A DNA stretch of 64,000 nt from Auriscalpium vulgare (lineage: Eukaryota > Basidiomycota > Agaricomycetes > Russulales > Auriscalpiaceae): positions 3,146,678 through 3,210,677 of the forward strand of contig JAHBBC010000002.1 in NCBI GenBank assembly GCA_019915015.1. The letters are read 5' to 3'. Shown here one piece after another: positions 23,886-35,300 of the stretch (positions within the stretch are counted from its first letter, which is position 1; the number at the start of each line of letters is the position of its first letter). The translations under genes and the position numbers were made by a program. The notes beneath the pieces were generated by a model that saw only the letters and a program-made list of their open reading frames with translations, did no database searches and had not been told where the DNA came from.

Positions 23886-26798
23886 ATGTGGGCCTCCAAA
23901 GAGCAGTTCGACTTCCTCGAATCCTGGATTGAAGCCTATCAAAATGCGCGTGCCGCTCGTCGTCTTCCAGACTTCTGGCCCGAGCTGTACTCGGCGTGGT
24001 TCGAACGTTGGCCCGACACCGATGACAGCGACAAGGTGCCGCAGGCAGGCAACCCTCCTACGAGAACGGTGAGTCAATATGATTATTTGTCAGTCATGCA
24101 AGACACTTACAGCCACTCACAAAGCGCCTTCGTCAGTGGTTCAACAACCGCACGCGCGGCACAGAGGTCAACAAGGGCCAACGCGGCCGGGTCCTGAACT
24201 TCAAGACACCCCGCAGGCTGCCTGCTTACCAGGTCTACCAGAAGCTCTTCAAGGACGAGCTTCAACCGAAAATGGCGACAGCGTACGACGACTACTTACA
24301 GTCGTTAACGCCGGATGTTGTCCCGAAGACCAAGCTCGTGTTTCAAAACGAGACGGCCCGCGTGTGGCTCGGAAAGGAAAAAGACGACGTCAAGGCGCAA
24401 GTTGAGAAGGCGCGCAACAGCGGGGAGTACGACGACGCAGGTGTTGATGAGGAGGATGTCGATGACGAGGAGGCGAAGCGTCTTGCAAAGGCGCGTCACT
24501 ATCAATCGTGAGTGCCCTTGTTCAGACAAACTGAACACGTTTACCACTGAGACTATTGCAGGGCAATCGACCTCCTCCCCACCACGGCCATGAATCTTGT
24601 CACAAGTATCGAGAAGCAGACCGGCTGGATGACCACAATTCTGTTCGGAGGGCCGATGCCGGACGAGGGCGGCAAGATCGTGTCATATTCGTAAGTCGAG
24701 CTCAACGTTGCAGTCCAAACACTGACTTACCTTTTTCTAGTATTCATCGCACCTTGCCCAATAAACAGTCGTTCGAAACGATGCACAAGTCGTTCAAGGA
24801 CGACGTCGAAAGACCGTTCCGCAAATTTCTGTCGCGCGCATACAGTGAGTTGTAGTCTGACGCTGTTGTGTCACGTACGTACTCACCGTTATCCGTTGCC
24901 AGCGCCCGCCGTCCGCGCAGAACGCTCCATGACACCTCGCAGTACGACCCCTGCTTTGGCTGCCAAAGCAGATCCTCCCGTGGACTCGTCACTCGCAACT
25001 GCGACACCCCGTGATACGACGCCTGCTTCGGCTGCCAAAGCAGGTCCTCCAGTAGACTCGTCGATGGCAATTGCTGGTGAAGCCGCACGCGTCAGTTCAG
25101 ATACAGCCTCCGCAGACTCGAACGCGAAAAACGCACCTGAAGACTCGGCGCCTGCAAACACAGCCGCCGCCCAGCCTGCGCATGCAAGTAGCATGCCCAA
25201 GCACCCTCCGTCTCCCCCGCGCGGCATTAACCCGCCCCGACAAGTATCCAAACCGCGTCCGCGCCCGCGAACAAGGCATTCTGCCCGACTTTCAGGCGCT
25301 GTGGAACAGTAAGCACTGGTTTTTGGTCTGATCAAGTCAATGACTCATCTTCTGGGCAGAGCCGAGGCGGAAGCCGATGAACAGATGGAAGAAGGCGAAG
25401 GCGAAGATGTGGACAATGAAGAAGAAGAAGTCGCTGATGAAGAGGATGCTGGGGAGGAGGTCGGGACAGGCGCGAATGAAGCAAGCAGCGACAACGCGGG
25501 TAACGCGTCACATACTCCTTCACTGGCGCCTACCGACGACGCCGCTACATCGTCCACCACCATCGTGCCTCCCATTCTGCCACTGGGTGTCGGCACATCG
25601 AGCGCAAACAGCCAGGTGGACAGACTCAGCCTTGCGCCCTCGCACGGGGAAACTCCCATCACTCCCTCACGCTCTAATACGGCATCGACCGTTCCACTGG
25701 CCGCACCCGCACAAGCTGCTCTGAAGCTCTCACAAGGTAAGTCTTGCTTTCTAGTGCCAGGCAATGCTCCTCTCAAAACTCTTCGCACACAGTCTCAGCC
25801 GCTTCTGTAGCTGCGGGCCCCGGTATCGATGACGCGACCAAGATGACGACCAGCGCGCACGCTACAGTACCCGCTCTCGCGAACCCACCACTCGCCACCC
25901 CAGCTCCTTCCGCTCCAGCTGCGCCGCCTCCCCCCACTTCCGTACCCGCCACGTCTACTAGGCTGGCTGTCCAGTCATTGCCAGCTGCCGCCGCCGTCGA
26001 ACCGGTTGCGGCTCTCAAGTACACAGCGACCTTCACGCCAGCAGTCGCCACACCCCCATCCTCCGTTGCCATAGCATCCACTCAAGAAACGGCGTCATCT
26101 TCCGAATGGCCGGAATGGTTTGCGACCGACTTCAAGCATCTCTTTGCAGCAATATCCGAGGAGGACAACGAAGACTGGGCGGCGCTTTTGAAGGCTTGGT
26201 GCCTCTTCGAGGAGCAGTTGGGCTACAAAAACGGGACGGTGAGTTCGTCCGTTTCCCCCTTTGCGTGTACATACTGACAGTTCGGCCTGCAGGGCAAGAA
26301 TTTTCAACTTGCGACGACTAATCGACCGCCTGCAGTGGGACATTGGGTCGCTCGCAAACGCGAGTTCAATAAGACGCCTTCAATCATCGAGGACGTTCGC
26401 AAATACGGCAAGGAGTGGAGGGACTGGTGGATTGCACTTCAGCCCGAATGGCGGGGGACGACGTGGCCTTTGCGGCGCAGTGGCGGTACGGCATCCGAAG
26501 CATGGGGGGAGACAGCAAAGGGCGGTCGCAACGGGTTTGAAATATTGCTGGTCTCTTCGACGTGGTGGTATCGGCTCGCTGCTGACGACAGGGCTGCCCG
26601 GCGCGAGTGGGAATCCGTCATTGAAGATGTGCGTTGGGTGCTCGACCAAATGGTCGAGTATCTCCGTAGCCATGCAGATGCGGGCGCCAAGCGAGGCGCA
26701 CCTCGAGAGCCTGCGGGGAAGCGCATGAGCAAGAGGTGAGTGCACCTAGTTCTGCATCATTCCAGCCTTGCTAACGCCTCTGTCACAGAAAAAAGTAA
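23886..26798 (+). CDS. Unknown 830-residue Agaricomycete protein, KDZ-linked
   Basis: Nine exons join without a stop: 23886-24068, 24113-24507, 24562-24690, 24741-24844, 24903-25308, 25360-25736, 25793-26238, 26293-26735, 26789-26798. Three parts are seen. Residues 1 to about 270 are ordered, starting with SKEQFDFLESWIEAYQ, then LRQWFNNRTRG (which superficially recalls the third helix of a homeodomain) and an acidic stretch. A Pro/Ala/Ser-rich middle contains two near-identical TPA.AAKA.PPVDSS repeats. A C-terminal domain has SSSEWPEWFATDF and KEWRDWWIALQPEWRG and ends in basic residues. The EWPEW signature also appears in the SNF2 gene at 51.4 kb. I cannot assign a function. Its position inside the candidate KDZ element suggests cargo. 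Confidence 0.7.
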
Positions 26799-26811
26799 AA
26801 GGCCGTGTCGT

Positions 26812-26970
26812 CGTGTTGTGCGTCGTCTCGTCGTCCCGTCGTCTCGTTGTCCCGTCGTCTCGTTGTCCCGTCGTCTCGTCGTCGTCTCGTCGTCTCGTCG
26901 TCTCGTCGTGTCGTTGTGTTGTTGTGTTGTGTCGTGTCGTGTCGTGTTCGTCGTGTCGTGTCGTGATGTT
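26812..26970. repeat. GTCGTCTC/GTGTC simple repeat
   Basis: Low-complexity tract of GTCGTCTCGTC and GTCCC variants passing into GTCGTGTCGTG, starting 14 bases after the stop codon of the preceding gene. Confidence 0.9.
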
Positions 26971-27104
26971 CTTGTGAGACTTAGTGCTTCGAGTACACAG
27001 TCAACATGTATTCCATGCTAGTAGTATTCAACATGCTATACAATTGCTATGGGATTGACGACTCATGTGTACAGGCATGATGAGAGGCAGAATGAGCATT
27101 GACT

Positions 27105-28020
27105 TAAGCAAAAATGTCGAGGTTTCTACCCGTAGTAAATACTCAGACGCTGACTCGTAGCAAATCTGCTAAGTCCTGTGGAAGTAAATACTAAGCTCCT
27201 CTCCAGCAAATCTGCTAAGTCCTGTGGAAGTAAATACTAAGCTCCTCTCCAGAGTGCTCCACCACCAAGTCTCATAGTATTTACTTGGCTCCCGCTGCGG
27301 CAAACGTGCCAAGTGAAGTGCGTCCCTTGATCACGTGACACTTAAGGAGGATGTTTGCTTGCCACAAGCTTGTACATACACACACTCAATTGTCCCATGG
27401 GCTACAACTACGAGGAAAAACAGCGGGAAAACGACGGGAAATTACCATACGCACGGAATAGATCCAAAATTTGAATATTGATTTGATTGCAAAGCACACA
27501 GATCTAATCAGATGACAAAGCACGCAGCTGATAGGTAAATCTAACGGTTCCACCAGCAGATCCAACGGTTCTACCAGTATGCCCACAGGGTACAGCTACA
27601 GGGAAAATAACAGGAAACAGCCTATCACGTGCAGCAAAACAATCCATTATAATGCTTACCAAGCAAGCGGCTAGGAGGGCGCAATCTACAGGTCTAGTAG
27701 GGGCACATTTAGTAGATACAAGGGATCTTCAGCTGATAGTAAATACTACGTTTCTACGGCTACTAGGACCGATTTAGTAATTACTACGCAGAGCTATCAG
27801 GCCTAGCAGGGCTGTAGTAGAAATTGCAGGCGCAGAGTAGTAATAACGCTACTAGGACCACATTAGTAAATACTACGCACAGCTATTAGACCTAGCAGGG
27901 CTGTAGTAGAAATTGCAGGCAGTGTAGTAATACTAGTACCTACTCAGTTCCAGTTGTATAAACTACTACGACTTCGCTAGTACTGCAGTCTTTTAGTTAC
28001 TTAAGTTACCACCACGGCTC
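27105..28020. repeat. Right subterminal repeats and inverted repeat of the KDZ element
   Basis: No gene. A 48-bp unit (agcaaatctgctaagtcctg..) is duplicated at about 27160-27255. A unit of about 110 bp (ctaggacc..ttagta..tactacgc..agcagggctgtagtagaaatt) is duplicated at about 27760-27920. AGTAAATAC recurs at least five times, as at the left end. The terminal inverted repeat occupies about 27986-28015. Confidence 0.65.
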
Positions 28021-28134
28021 CGCACCCAACCTGACGATCCGTGCGTGCAACAAGTAAGGCAGCTGCCGCACGCAGCGGCGCTTTTCGAGTTTGGACAGGG
28101 GCAGGAAAATCAATGACTATCAATGACTCGTACT

Positions 28135-28751
28135 TCACAGCAACAATACAGCATGATTGTACAACAAACGCGAACCAAGAATATTTTCAGCACATGCGCC
28201 CCACCGCCCGCTTGCTCCGCCGTCCTCCACCATCCGGACGCTCACGTGGGGGCCGGCGGGCCGGCTTCGGCCCGCGGTTTTACTGTACCGCATCAGCATG
28301 TGCCCTGCATGGTAGAGACGGAGGGGACCCACCTGGACGAGGACACTCTCGGTGGCGCTGAGCGGCTGCGCGCCGCTGGGGCCGGTGCCGAGCCTCCTCA
28401 AGGCCCTCGTGAGGGCTTCGACGATGGCGCGCCAGTTGGTGGTGCCGAGGACGTCGGTGATGTACACCGTTGACACCCAATACAACCCTACCGCATCCGT
28501 AATGCTGTAGCGCTTTCGGCTCTCATTGAAGTTGTGTGATTCAGACGTTTGCGTGATAGCGACGCTGACATGAATGTAATGTGAGCTACACTAAGGGCAA
28601 CATGTTGGAGTACGCACGTTAGCTCGTCGTCCACAGGGACGATCACGGGGACGACGCTCGTCGCGAACGTTTGTAGCGTATCCCCGGAGCTCAGCAAGTC
28701 CTCGAGACGGTCCGCGACGCGGACAAAGACAATGTTTGGTAGAGGGGACAT
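28135..28751 (-). CDS. Unknown small protein, 187 residues
   Basis: Not recognised. Exons 28751-28618 and 28564-28135 join in frame over a 53-bp intron (GTGCGT..GTCAG). The product starts SPLPNIVFVRVADRLEDLL, has a compact mixed alpha/beta-like N-terminal half (VVPVIVPVDDELT, ESRKRYSITDAVGLYWV, WRAIVEALTRALRRLG), and becomes Gly/Pro/Arg-rich at the end. No signal peptide or membrane segment is seen. It lies just outside the right end of the candidate KDZ element. Confidence 0.45.
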
Positions 28752-28920
28752 GGTGGTTGGGAGAAAGAGCAGCGTGGTCCACAAATCGCTTTGGGTTCCT
28801 TATGTACCTCCATCTATTATTGTAAGGTTGTCGCAGCGGAGTCAGAAACTGAGTGCAAAGCAGATATCTTGCTCTGAACTTAGTTTGTCACCCCTCTTTG
28901 TTCTATCCACCATAACATTA

Positions 28921-29939
28921 ATGCAGCCATACGTCTGGCAGGATGATCAGCTCGAGGCCCTTGCGAGGAGACGCATTGTATTGACCAGCAGGACAGCGGT
29001 GAGGCAATTTCTACGTTCTCGACTGGCAGAACGTCCTGACGAGTCGATGTGTAGAACTGGCAATCGACTGTGGTGTTCGCAGACGGACATGAGGGCGAGG
29101 AGTATGTGATCAAGGTCGTTGACCGCGACTCAGAGGAGCTATCCATCCTGCGCATCCTCACCCACCTGCCTCACCGTCATAACCACACAATCCCTGCCGA
29201 GATATTGGAGTGTGAATCTACAGCGATAATTGTCATGCCTCGAATGTCGACGCAAGACCGAGTCATGTGGCTCTGGCGCGGACCCCAGTGGAGTTTTTTG
29301 AATGTCATTGAACAACTAATTGAGGTATTTATTGGCAGACCAAATATATAATATCTGACATGGAAAACTGATCATTCACCTGTAGGGAGTGCGCTTCATG
29401 CATGACAACAAGATAGCTTATATTGTGGGCCTACTTTTGGAAACAACTGGTTGCCAGGGATTCACTAATATTTCTCCTCACCAGGACATTGCACCCTCCA
29501 ATCTTGTGTTTGACAAGGAAGGGAACAAGGTCTTCTTCATTGATTTCGGGTCATCTAGATGGTTGCCAAACTACCGACTGGGAGAGACTGCGAATGTGGA
29601 TACAGTTGTGGCACATTACCACCCCAAAGACAAGGAGAACGCTGGTGACCCGTTTCAGTTCGATGTATTCGGCTTGGGACACGCGATATCCACAATGTTG
29701 GAGGTCAGTCCTTTTCTTCGGCGCTTGGTCCAGCGGTGAGGTAACAATGTTGGCACAGATTTCAGGGAAGACAGGTCCAGATATCACTTGCCTGAACGCA
29801 TTTGGCCATGCTCTGTCTGTGGAGGCAGCCCACATACGTCCCAGTATACGGGCAACTGTTTGGGGGTTCAGAGCTCTGAAAGTCTGGTTAACTGCCACTG
29901 CATGGTTGCCATCTGTCGCCACAGAGAGTACATCGTAAG
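28921..29939 (+). pseudogene. Protein kinase-like gene, decayed
   Basis: The segments follow the order of an Agaricomycete kinase-like protein. An N-terminal QPYVWQDDQLEALAR..TAVRQFLRS is followed, in another frame, by VFADGHEGEEYVIKVVDRD. After a normal intron (29324-29385) comes GVRFMHDNKIAY, then HQDIAPSNLVFD (HxD catalytic loop), FIDFGSSRW (DFG) and FDVFGLGHAISTMLE. Problems: a frameshift with an in-frame TAG near 29045-29060, an unresolved intron boundary just before HQD, and loss of recognisable sequence after 29755. No clear glycine loop is seen. Most likely a pseudogene. From 29940 to 30300 nothing is recognised. Confidence 0.6.
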
Positions 29940-30299
29940 TTATTTCACTGTAAGGGAACTCTTGTGGCTGATACCCCATCTAGCGCCGTCATCATTGTGC
30001 GCGGTTGGAAGGTCATCTGGTGCGCAGTGCAGAAGTTGCCGCTCTGATGTGAGGGGTCCCTGGCGGTCATATACAGTACTGTACCCACTGAATGGTACCA
30101 ACGGGCCATGTTGTGTTGTCAATCAGACTGAGGTCACGCATAACAAGAGCTTCGTTGGAGCATTTGGCACAAATTTTCGAATTTTCTTCTCACGTTGAGC
30201 CATATAAGCTACTACATATCACGTTTCCTCGAGGCGTTCTGTGTCAAAATTGGACGCGATGCCGCATTTTACGGCATATGCAGCAAGATGTGCAACGCG

Positions 30300-30610
30300 T
30301 CAGCTGCGGTGCCACCCACGCGTGTCCGTCCGGGACGGACAGATTGAGGGGCACCGCTATGCGTGGGGACAGCTTAGGCCCCGCGCTCGGCCTGTCTGTC
30401 CAGGTGCGGTGCCACCCACGCGTGTCCGTCCGGGACGGACAGATTGAGGGGCACCGCTGTGCGTGGGGACAGCTTAGGCCCCGCGCTCGGCCTGTCCGTC
30501 CAGGTGCGGTGCCACCCACGCGTGTCCGTCCGGGACGGACAGATTGAGGGGCACCGCTATGCGTGAGGACAGCTTAGGCCCCGCGCGCGCTGTCCGTCCT
30601 GGACGGACAG
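30300..30610. repeat. Palindrome array upstream of F-box gene B
   Basis: Three units with an exact 100-bp period carry GTCCGTC-CGG-GACGGAC at 30324, 30424 and 30524. A fourth palindrome, with centre CTG, lies at 30592-30608. Each unit also holds a half site, CTGTCYGTCCAGG. The array ends about 250 bp before a TATATAAA at about 30862. Confidence 0.9.
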
Positions 30611-30989
30611 GCCGAGTGGGTTACCAGCTGAGCTTGCAGTGACGCCTTCCTCGCCTCGTTGTGTCTTCCAAATTGAGAGTGTTCATGCGATGGCGCAGAG
30701 AAGAGCAGTCGCGCTGCGCAAGAAAATTAAATGCCAGATATAGACAAGGTTAAAATTAAATTCAACTCAGATGCGGAAATGAATGCCGACATGGCAGAGA
30801 AGGCCGCTGCGAAGAATCCCGTTGACAGCAGAAAGTGCGCGATTTGAAATGCAGTGAGGATATATAAACGCCAGAGGGCCATCCATGGGTGGCAGACGAG
30901 CTCGTCGCTGTATCACCGAAAGTGCGTAAATGCCCCTACGACGCATGTGGTACATATGGCTCACAGCGTGCTCCCACAGAAACCCCGTC

Positions 30990-32435
30990 ATGGTCCTCCA
31001 GAACCAGCCCGTTGAGGTCGTTGAGAAGATATTCCGGCTTGTCGCCGATGAATACGGACACTCGATGAGAGAGTTGCTCGCGTTGAGTGGCCTGAACCGC
31101 TATTTGCGCGAGGTGGCATTACACCAGGGCGACCTGTGGACACATATCGACATGGGGTATGGGCCGTGGTGGACCACAGAGTTGTTTGAACGCTCAAAAC
31201 ATGCTTTGGTCGACTTCATCGCCCGCCGCCAGCTCGACCATGCAACCTGTGCACTCCTCATCAAGCACCAGGGTCGTCTACGACATGTTGATCTTCGACA
31301 AGCTGGTGACACCTACTCACTGCTGCGGCGGATGACTGGCCCGGCGGACGCGCTGGTGGGCATCTTGCTTGCTACACCGGTCGGGCGCCATGAATGGCCC
31401 ACCGAATTTCTCTCCCAGGGATGCCATAGCCTGACCAACATCTCACTTGGTCACCGAGTCAGCTATGGATTCATCGACCGCAACAACTATTCAGTCCCCA
31501 GAGCGCTGCAGCCCCTTCGGACATTCGCTTCATTGCAGCACCTGGAGTTCAACGTTGACTTCCACATGGGTGTGGAAGTACAAGCCGTGACATTACCCCA
31601 CCTCCGGGTCCTGCGTCTCACAGGCCGTGGCCCTCCGGATGGGATGCTGCAGTTCCTATCCATGGTGATAATCCCCCCCACCTGTCAACGGAAGATCACG
31701 CTCAGCAATGGTCACATTGATCCGTCCGAGATGGGAGGGATTGCAGCTGCCCTAGCATTTCCGGAGAGCAGCGTATGTTTGGAATTTCTGCCTATGAGCC
31801 CACGTTATTCATTGTCATGCCACCCACAGCCTACTCTTCAGACACCTACGACAGTCTCTGTGTCCGTGCGGAACAATGACACAAGCTGCTGTCTCCACAT
31901 CACGAATGATACAGAAGATGCGACAATAGTCGTCTCCGTTTATGAGGACCGTATGGCGTGGCTGTCCGCTTGCCTGCGGCTGCTCAGAAGGCGAAACATA
32001 CAGGCGTTTCGGTACCTTGGTGCCACCATGAATCCGGATTTTTCAGTCTGGAGGGAAGTCATGCGTCCCCTACACCAGCTCACTGTGGTCACCCTCAACC
32101 AGGGTGGGGCCGAAGGGTGGATGAGAGCCTGCGTGGGTGCTCAGGGCGGGCAGTTCCTCCCGCAACTCGCTCGGGTCACCATCCACGACTGTGAACAGGT
32201 CAGCCTCTTCCACTCCGGGGGTTTTCTAGCGGAAGCGAGGTGGGGCAGGGCGGAACGCACGGTGATATTTCAGAGATGTGTGCTACAGGACCAGGCACTT
32301 TTGCTTTGGTCCACCTGGGCGACCGCTGGTACGATGGTGAAGTTGGATTGCTGCCACTGGGTTGACCGGTACCATGATGCAGTGGCAGCCCCTACGCCCC
32401 CTGCTGGGCGCTTTGAACTTAGTGATGAGATCTGA
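30990..32435 (+). CDS. F-box-like protein B
   Basis: Single exon, 481 residues. The ATG at 30990 is preferred to the upstream one at 30930 because the F-box-like helix starts immediately (NQPVEVVEKIFRLV, LLALSGLNRYLREVAL, GDLWTHIDM). This layout (VE..I...V, then LS..NR.LR..AL..G.LWT.I) is typical of Agaricomycete F-box proteins. The rest contains regularly spaced leucine- and tryptophan-rich segments fitting a solenoid, without a clear repeat. No intron is needed. TATA-like sequence lies about 125 bp upstream, and the palindrome array is upstream of that. From 32436 to 32735 nothing is recognised. Substrate-adaptor function is inferred from the family. Confidence 0.75.
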   Translation: MVLQNQPVEVVEKIFRLVADEYGHSMRELLALSGLNRYLREVALHQGDLWTHIDMGYGPWWTTELFERSKHALVDFIARRQLDHATCALLIKHQGRLRHVDLRQAGDTYSLLRRMTGPADALVGILLATPVGRHEWPTEFLSQGCHSLTNISLGHRVSYGFIDRNNYSVPRALQPLRTFASLQHLEFNVDFHMGVEVQAVTLPHLRVLRLTGRGPPDGMLQFLSMVIIPPTCQRKITLSNGHIDPSEMGGIAAALAFPESSVCLEFLPMSPRYSLSCHPQPTLQTPTTVSVSVRNNDTSCCLHITNDTEDATIVVSVYEDRMAWLSACLRLLRRRNIQAFRYLGATMNPDFSVWREVMRPLHQLTVVTLNQGGAEGWMRACVGAQGGQFLPQLARVTIHDCEQVSLFHSGGFLAEARWGRAERTVIFQRCVLQDQALLLWSTWATAGTMVKLDCCHWVDRYHDAVAAPTPPAGRFELSDEI

Positions 32436-32734
32436 CTGCAGTATGTATAATTGCGTAGGGCTACACTAGTACCAGGGGAGGTGAGGTGGATGCTGTTGTA
32501 TGAGAGGCATTGCCAGGTAGCGTCTCGATCAGGTCGTGTAAGCGAGCTCTATCGTGTTACAAGATCAACCCACGATTGCAGTAAAATGGGCATTGAGTGC
32601 ACTGCAAGACCCACTACCTATAGGTAGCGGGAATTATAGCATAAATTTGTCCAGTGCCGCCGCGGGGGCCTCTCGTGTAGTCTTCGTCGGTCAGCGAGCG
32701 GAATGTGAGCAACACTTGTCGAGGTGTGGTCTTC

Positions 32735-33080
32735 AGGGTGTCCGTCGCAGACGGACGTACAGGCAGGGGGTCCTTGGGCAACTTCCTTACAATTCATGCC
32801 CGCCGTCCGTCAGGGGCTGCGCCGCCGTGGCACTATCGAGGTGCGCGCCAGCACTCGCCGTACGAGGACGCGTTGCATCCGTCCGGGACGGACAGTGTGG
32901 GCCCCGCGAAGTGCGCGCCAATTGACTGTGCCAGGACGCGTATCGAGGTGCGCGCCAGCACTCGCCGTGCGAGGACGCGTTGCGTCCGTCCGGGACGGAC
33001 AATGCGGGCCCCGCGATGCTGTCGAAGTGCGCGCCAATTGACTGTGCCAGGACGCGGGGCGTCCGTCCAGGACGGACACG
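32735..33080. repeat. Palindrome array upstream of F-box gene C
   Basis: Exact palindromes at 32740 (centre GCA), 32984 (CGG) and 33061 (CAG), plus one with a single arm mismatch at about 32878. A unit of about 106 bp beginning gaggtgcgcgccagcactcgc is repeated twice. A TTATATAAGG lies at about 33255, 180 bp after the array. Confidence 0.88.
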
Positions 33081-33374
33081 CGCACTGATCGGGTCGAACA
33101 CCATAATCTGTTGATCGGGTAGCACGCGCACTTGTTCCGTGTCTGGACGGCCGATCGGGCTACGTCACAGGTCAGGCGGGTCGCGCGGTGCTCCCCATAC
33201 AGGACATTGTCGGAGTCCCAATCACACAGCGGAAGCGCGCCTCCGTACCAGACATGTTATATAAGGGCCGGACGACAGCACGGGAGGAGACACCCCTCTT
33301 TCCCCCAAAGCTGGTATGTATGCTAGGTTTACAGGAGCACTTGGTTTACTAAGACATGGGTCTCCGAAGGTGAA

Positions 33375-34832
33375 ATGTTGCACCCAACAATCAACGACCT
33401 GGCCCCCGAGATACTAAGCACCGTGTTCCGGCATCTTGCGTGCGATCGGGGCGACACGTTGTCCCTGTTGCTTACAGTGAGTAGCGTCAGCCAACGGTGG
33501 CGTCGGATAGCGATAGACGATGGAGAACTTTGGACCCGCATCAATCAGATCGACGGCGGCGAGGAATGGGCGATCGAGTTTTTTGCGCGCTCAGGGGCCC
33601 GTTCGGTCGACTTTACCGGCATGGATTGCCACATGAACCCACGCCTCACAGCGAAGATAGTTGAGCACCAAGGGCGCCTGCGGGGCCTCCAATTGGATTG
33701 GAGTCCGGAGAGGTACGGCGATGGTACCCCGCTGTTGCGCCAACTCCAAGGACCTGCACCGCTGCTGGAGTCCCTTACCATGGCTTGCTGGACAGAGCGA
33801 CCGCTGTTCCAGGCGGTACGACGTTTGCCCAGCCGATTCCTGTCACGAGGAACCCCCCTCCTCCGAAGCGTGACCTGGTATGACGTAGTGTGGCCGGAGT
33901 CTGTCCCCGCCTCCGGCCAGTTGGTCTCATTCCGATTGCGATCCGGAGGGGAGAACCCCCTGACTCGCTCACCAGTAACCCACGACTGGGAAGCCATGCG
34001 ACTTTTGCGGGGATTCAGCCACTTGGAGAATCTCGACATCGAACTCCACCTCGCAGAGACCGCCACGTTCGAGGCAAGCGATCCAGTCATATTCCCTCGC
34101 CTTTCTACTCTTCAAATATACGCGCCGAGATTGCAAAATTGGTCGCCCCGTCGGACCATCGTTCGGGTCATGGGCCTCATGCACTTTCCCGTGACATGCA
34201 AGCGATCATTGATTCTCGAGGGCGACAACGCTGAGGTGAACACTCTGGTCTCAATGGTGTTCCCACGCCACATGATTGGGGTATGTCCATGGAGTACCTT
34301 GAGCATGCGGGACGCTGACATACAGCAGATTCCCACGCGGTCACCCATGACTGTCCACTGCTCAGAAGGTAGCGGCCGCCGCATCATGAAATTGGGAAAC
34401 GACTGCGAGGAATGCATCATCGATTTTCCCGCCGAGGGTGGCTCATGGTCATCCCTCTGTATGCGCCTGCTACCAGACATGAACGTATCAACCCTTCACT
34501 ATCTCTGGCGACGGCGCAAGAAGGGGATTATTTTGGAAGGTTTGGGCTGGTACCCATGCTTTTCCTCGCTGGTACTTGTCACCATTGGGGACTTGGATCT
34601 ACGCAACCGCAGATGGACCCGGGAGGTGTTGGAGTGGCTGAAGTCGGACAAATGGGGAGCACGAGAGCGAAGGGTCATTTTCAAACGCTGCATGGTAAGC
34701 GGCAAATATGTCGAGGAGTGGGCCAGACTTGCGGCGGATGGGGTCAAGCAGTTGAAGTTTGTAGATTGTTATTTCCGTGACCCGCCAGCGTCTGAGAGTT
34801 CCCGTTTGGTAGTCGATAGTACTCGAGCGTAG
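33375..34832 (+). CDS. F-box-like protein C
   Basis: Single exon, 485 residues, with no competing start: the ATG opens directly on NDLAPEILSTVFRHL, followed by LLLTVSSVSQRWRRIAIDDGELWTRI, a good F-box layout (L..EIL..VF, V...WR.IA, LWT.I). The remainder is LRR-like in spacing, with segments such as LLRGFSHLENLDIELHL and FPRLSTLQIYAP. It resembles gene B in layout (GELWTRI/GDLWTHI; the block with EHQGRLRG in C and KHQGRLRH in B), so B and C form one subfamily, and A and D another. A TATA-like box lies at about 33255. Role in SCF-type ubiquitination is inferred. Confidence 0.8.
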   Translation: MLHPTINDLAPEILSTVFRHLACDRGDTLSLLLTVSSVSQRWRRIAIDDGELWTRINQIDGGEEWAIEFFARSGARSVDFTGMDCHMNPRLTAKIVEHQGRLRGLQLDWSPERYGDGTPLLRQLQGPAPLLESLTMACWTERPLFQAVRRLPSRFLSRGTPLLRSVTWYDVVWPESVPASGQLVSFRLRSGGENPLTRSPVTHDWEAMRLLRGFSHLENLDIELHLAETATFEASDPVIFPRLSTLQIYAPRLQNWSPRRTIVRVMGLMHFPVTCKRSLILEGDNAEVNTLVSMVFPRHMIGVCPWSTLSMRDADIQQIPTRSPMTVHCSEGSGRRIMKLGNDCEECIIDFPAEGGSWSSLCMRLLPDMNVSTLHYLWRRRKKGIILEGLGWYPCFSSLVLVTIGDLDLRNRRWTREVLEWLKSDKWGARERRVIFKRCMVSGKYVEEWARLAADGVKQLKFVDCYFRDPPASESSRLVVDSTRA

Positions 34833-35300
34833 TCATTTCGCTGCCTGCAGCCCTTGGTTGGAATCGGGGCTTGTATTATTTCGTCGCTCTGGTTCCACAC
34901 ATGGGCGTGCGATGAAATGTTGAGCATTCGAAACTTGCTGGGAGTGGGCCGATGCTTAGCACGGCAATACGATTCCACATTGAATACTCTCCACTAATGG
35001 ACCAAACAAATGTGAACATGAGAGTCTGAGTTGAATCCAGTAAGTATGAGCAATGACCCACAGCACTTGACGACCTGCTACCTCCAGAATTGCGGGCGGA
35101 GGTGGGCAAGGAAAATATTGTTGGATATATCACATGAGCAAGCTCAAGACCGTGTCGGCAACTTCCGGGTCCTATACAGTTCACACGAACCATATTTTGT
35201 ATACATGTAGCTGGCTCTTAGCGTACACTGTTATCAGCCTATTCCCTCTCTCATCGTGCTTCGAGTGCATCGCACCCTCTTCTTGTAGATCATGTGGACC

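Larger units (their letters stand above)
16197..28020. mobile_element. Candidate KDZ DNA transposon, about 11.8 kb
   Basis: The left end begins GTGGTGGTTGAGTAAGTA..ACTAAAGACTG (16198 on). The reverse complement of the right end gives GTGGTGGTAACTTAAGTA.ACTAAAAGACTG (27986-28015). This is an imperfect inverted repeat of about 35 bp. The 11 bases CGCACCCCAAC directly before the left end (16186-16196) recur as CGCACCCAAC at 28021-28030, a possible target-site duplication with a one-base difference. Both ends carry subterminal tandem repeats with AGTAAATAC. Inside are four genes including an apparently near-complete KDZ transposase. No GTCCGTC palindrome occurs inside, although the flanks are rich in them. 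The exact ends are inferred. Confidence 0.6.

Noticed and set aside
16197..28020. TET/JBP dioxygenase cargo in the KDZ element
   Set aside because: Such genes are known neighbours of KDZ elements in mushrooms, but no HxD...H dioxygenase pattern was found in any of the four genes.
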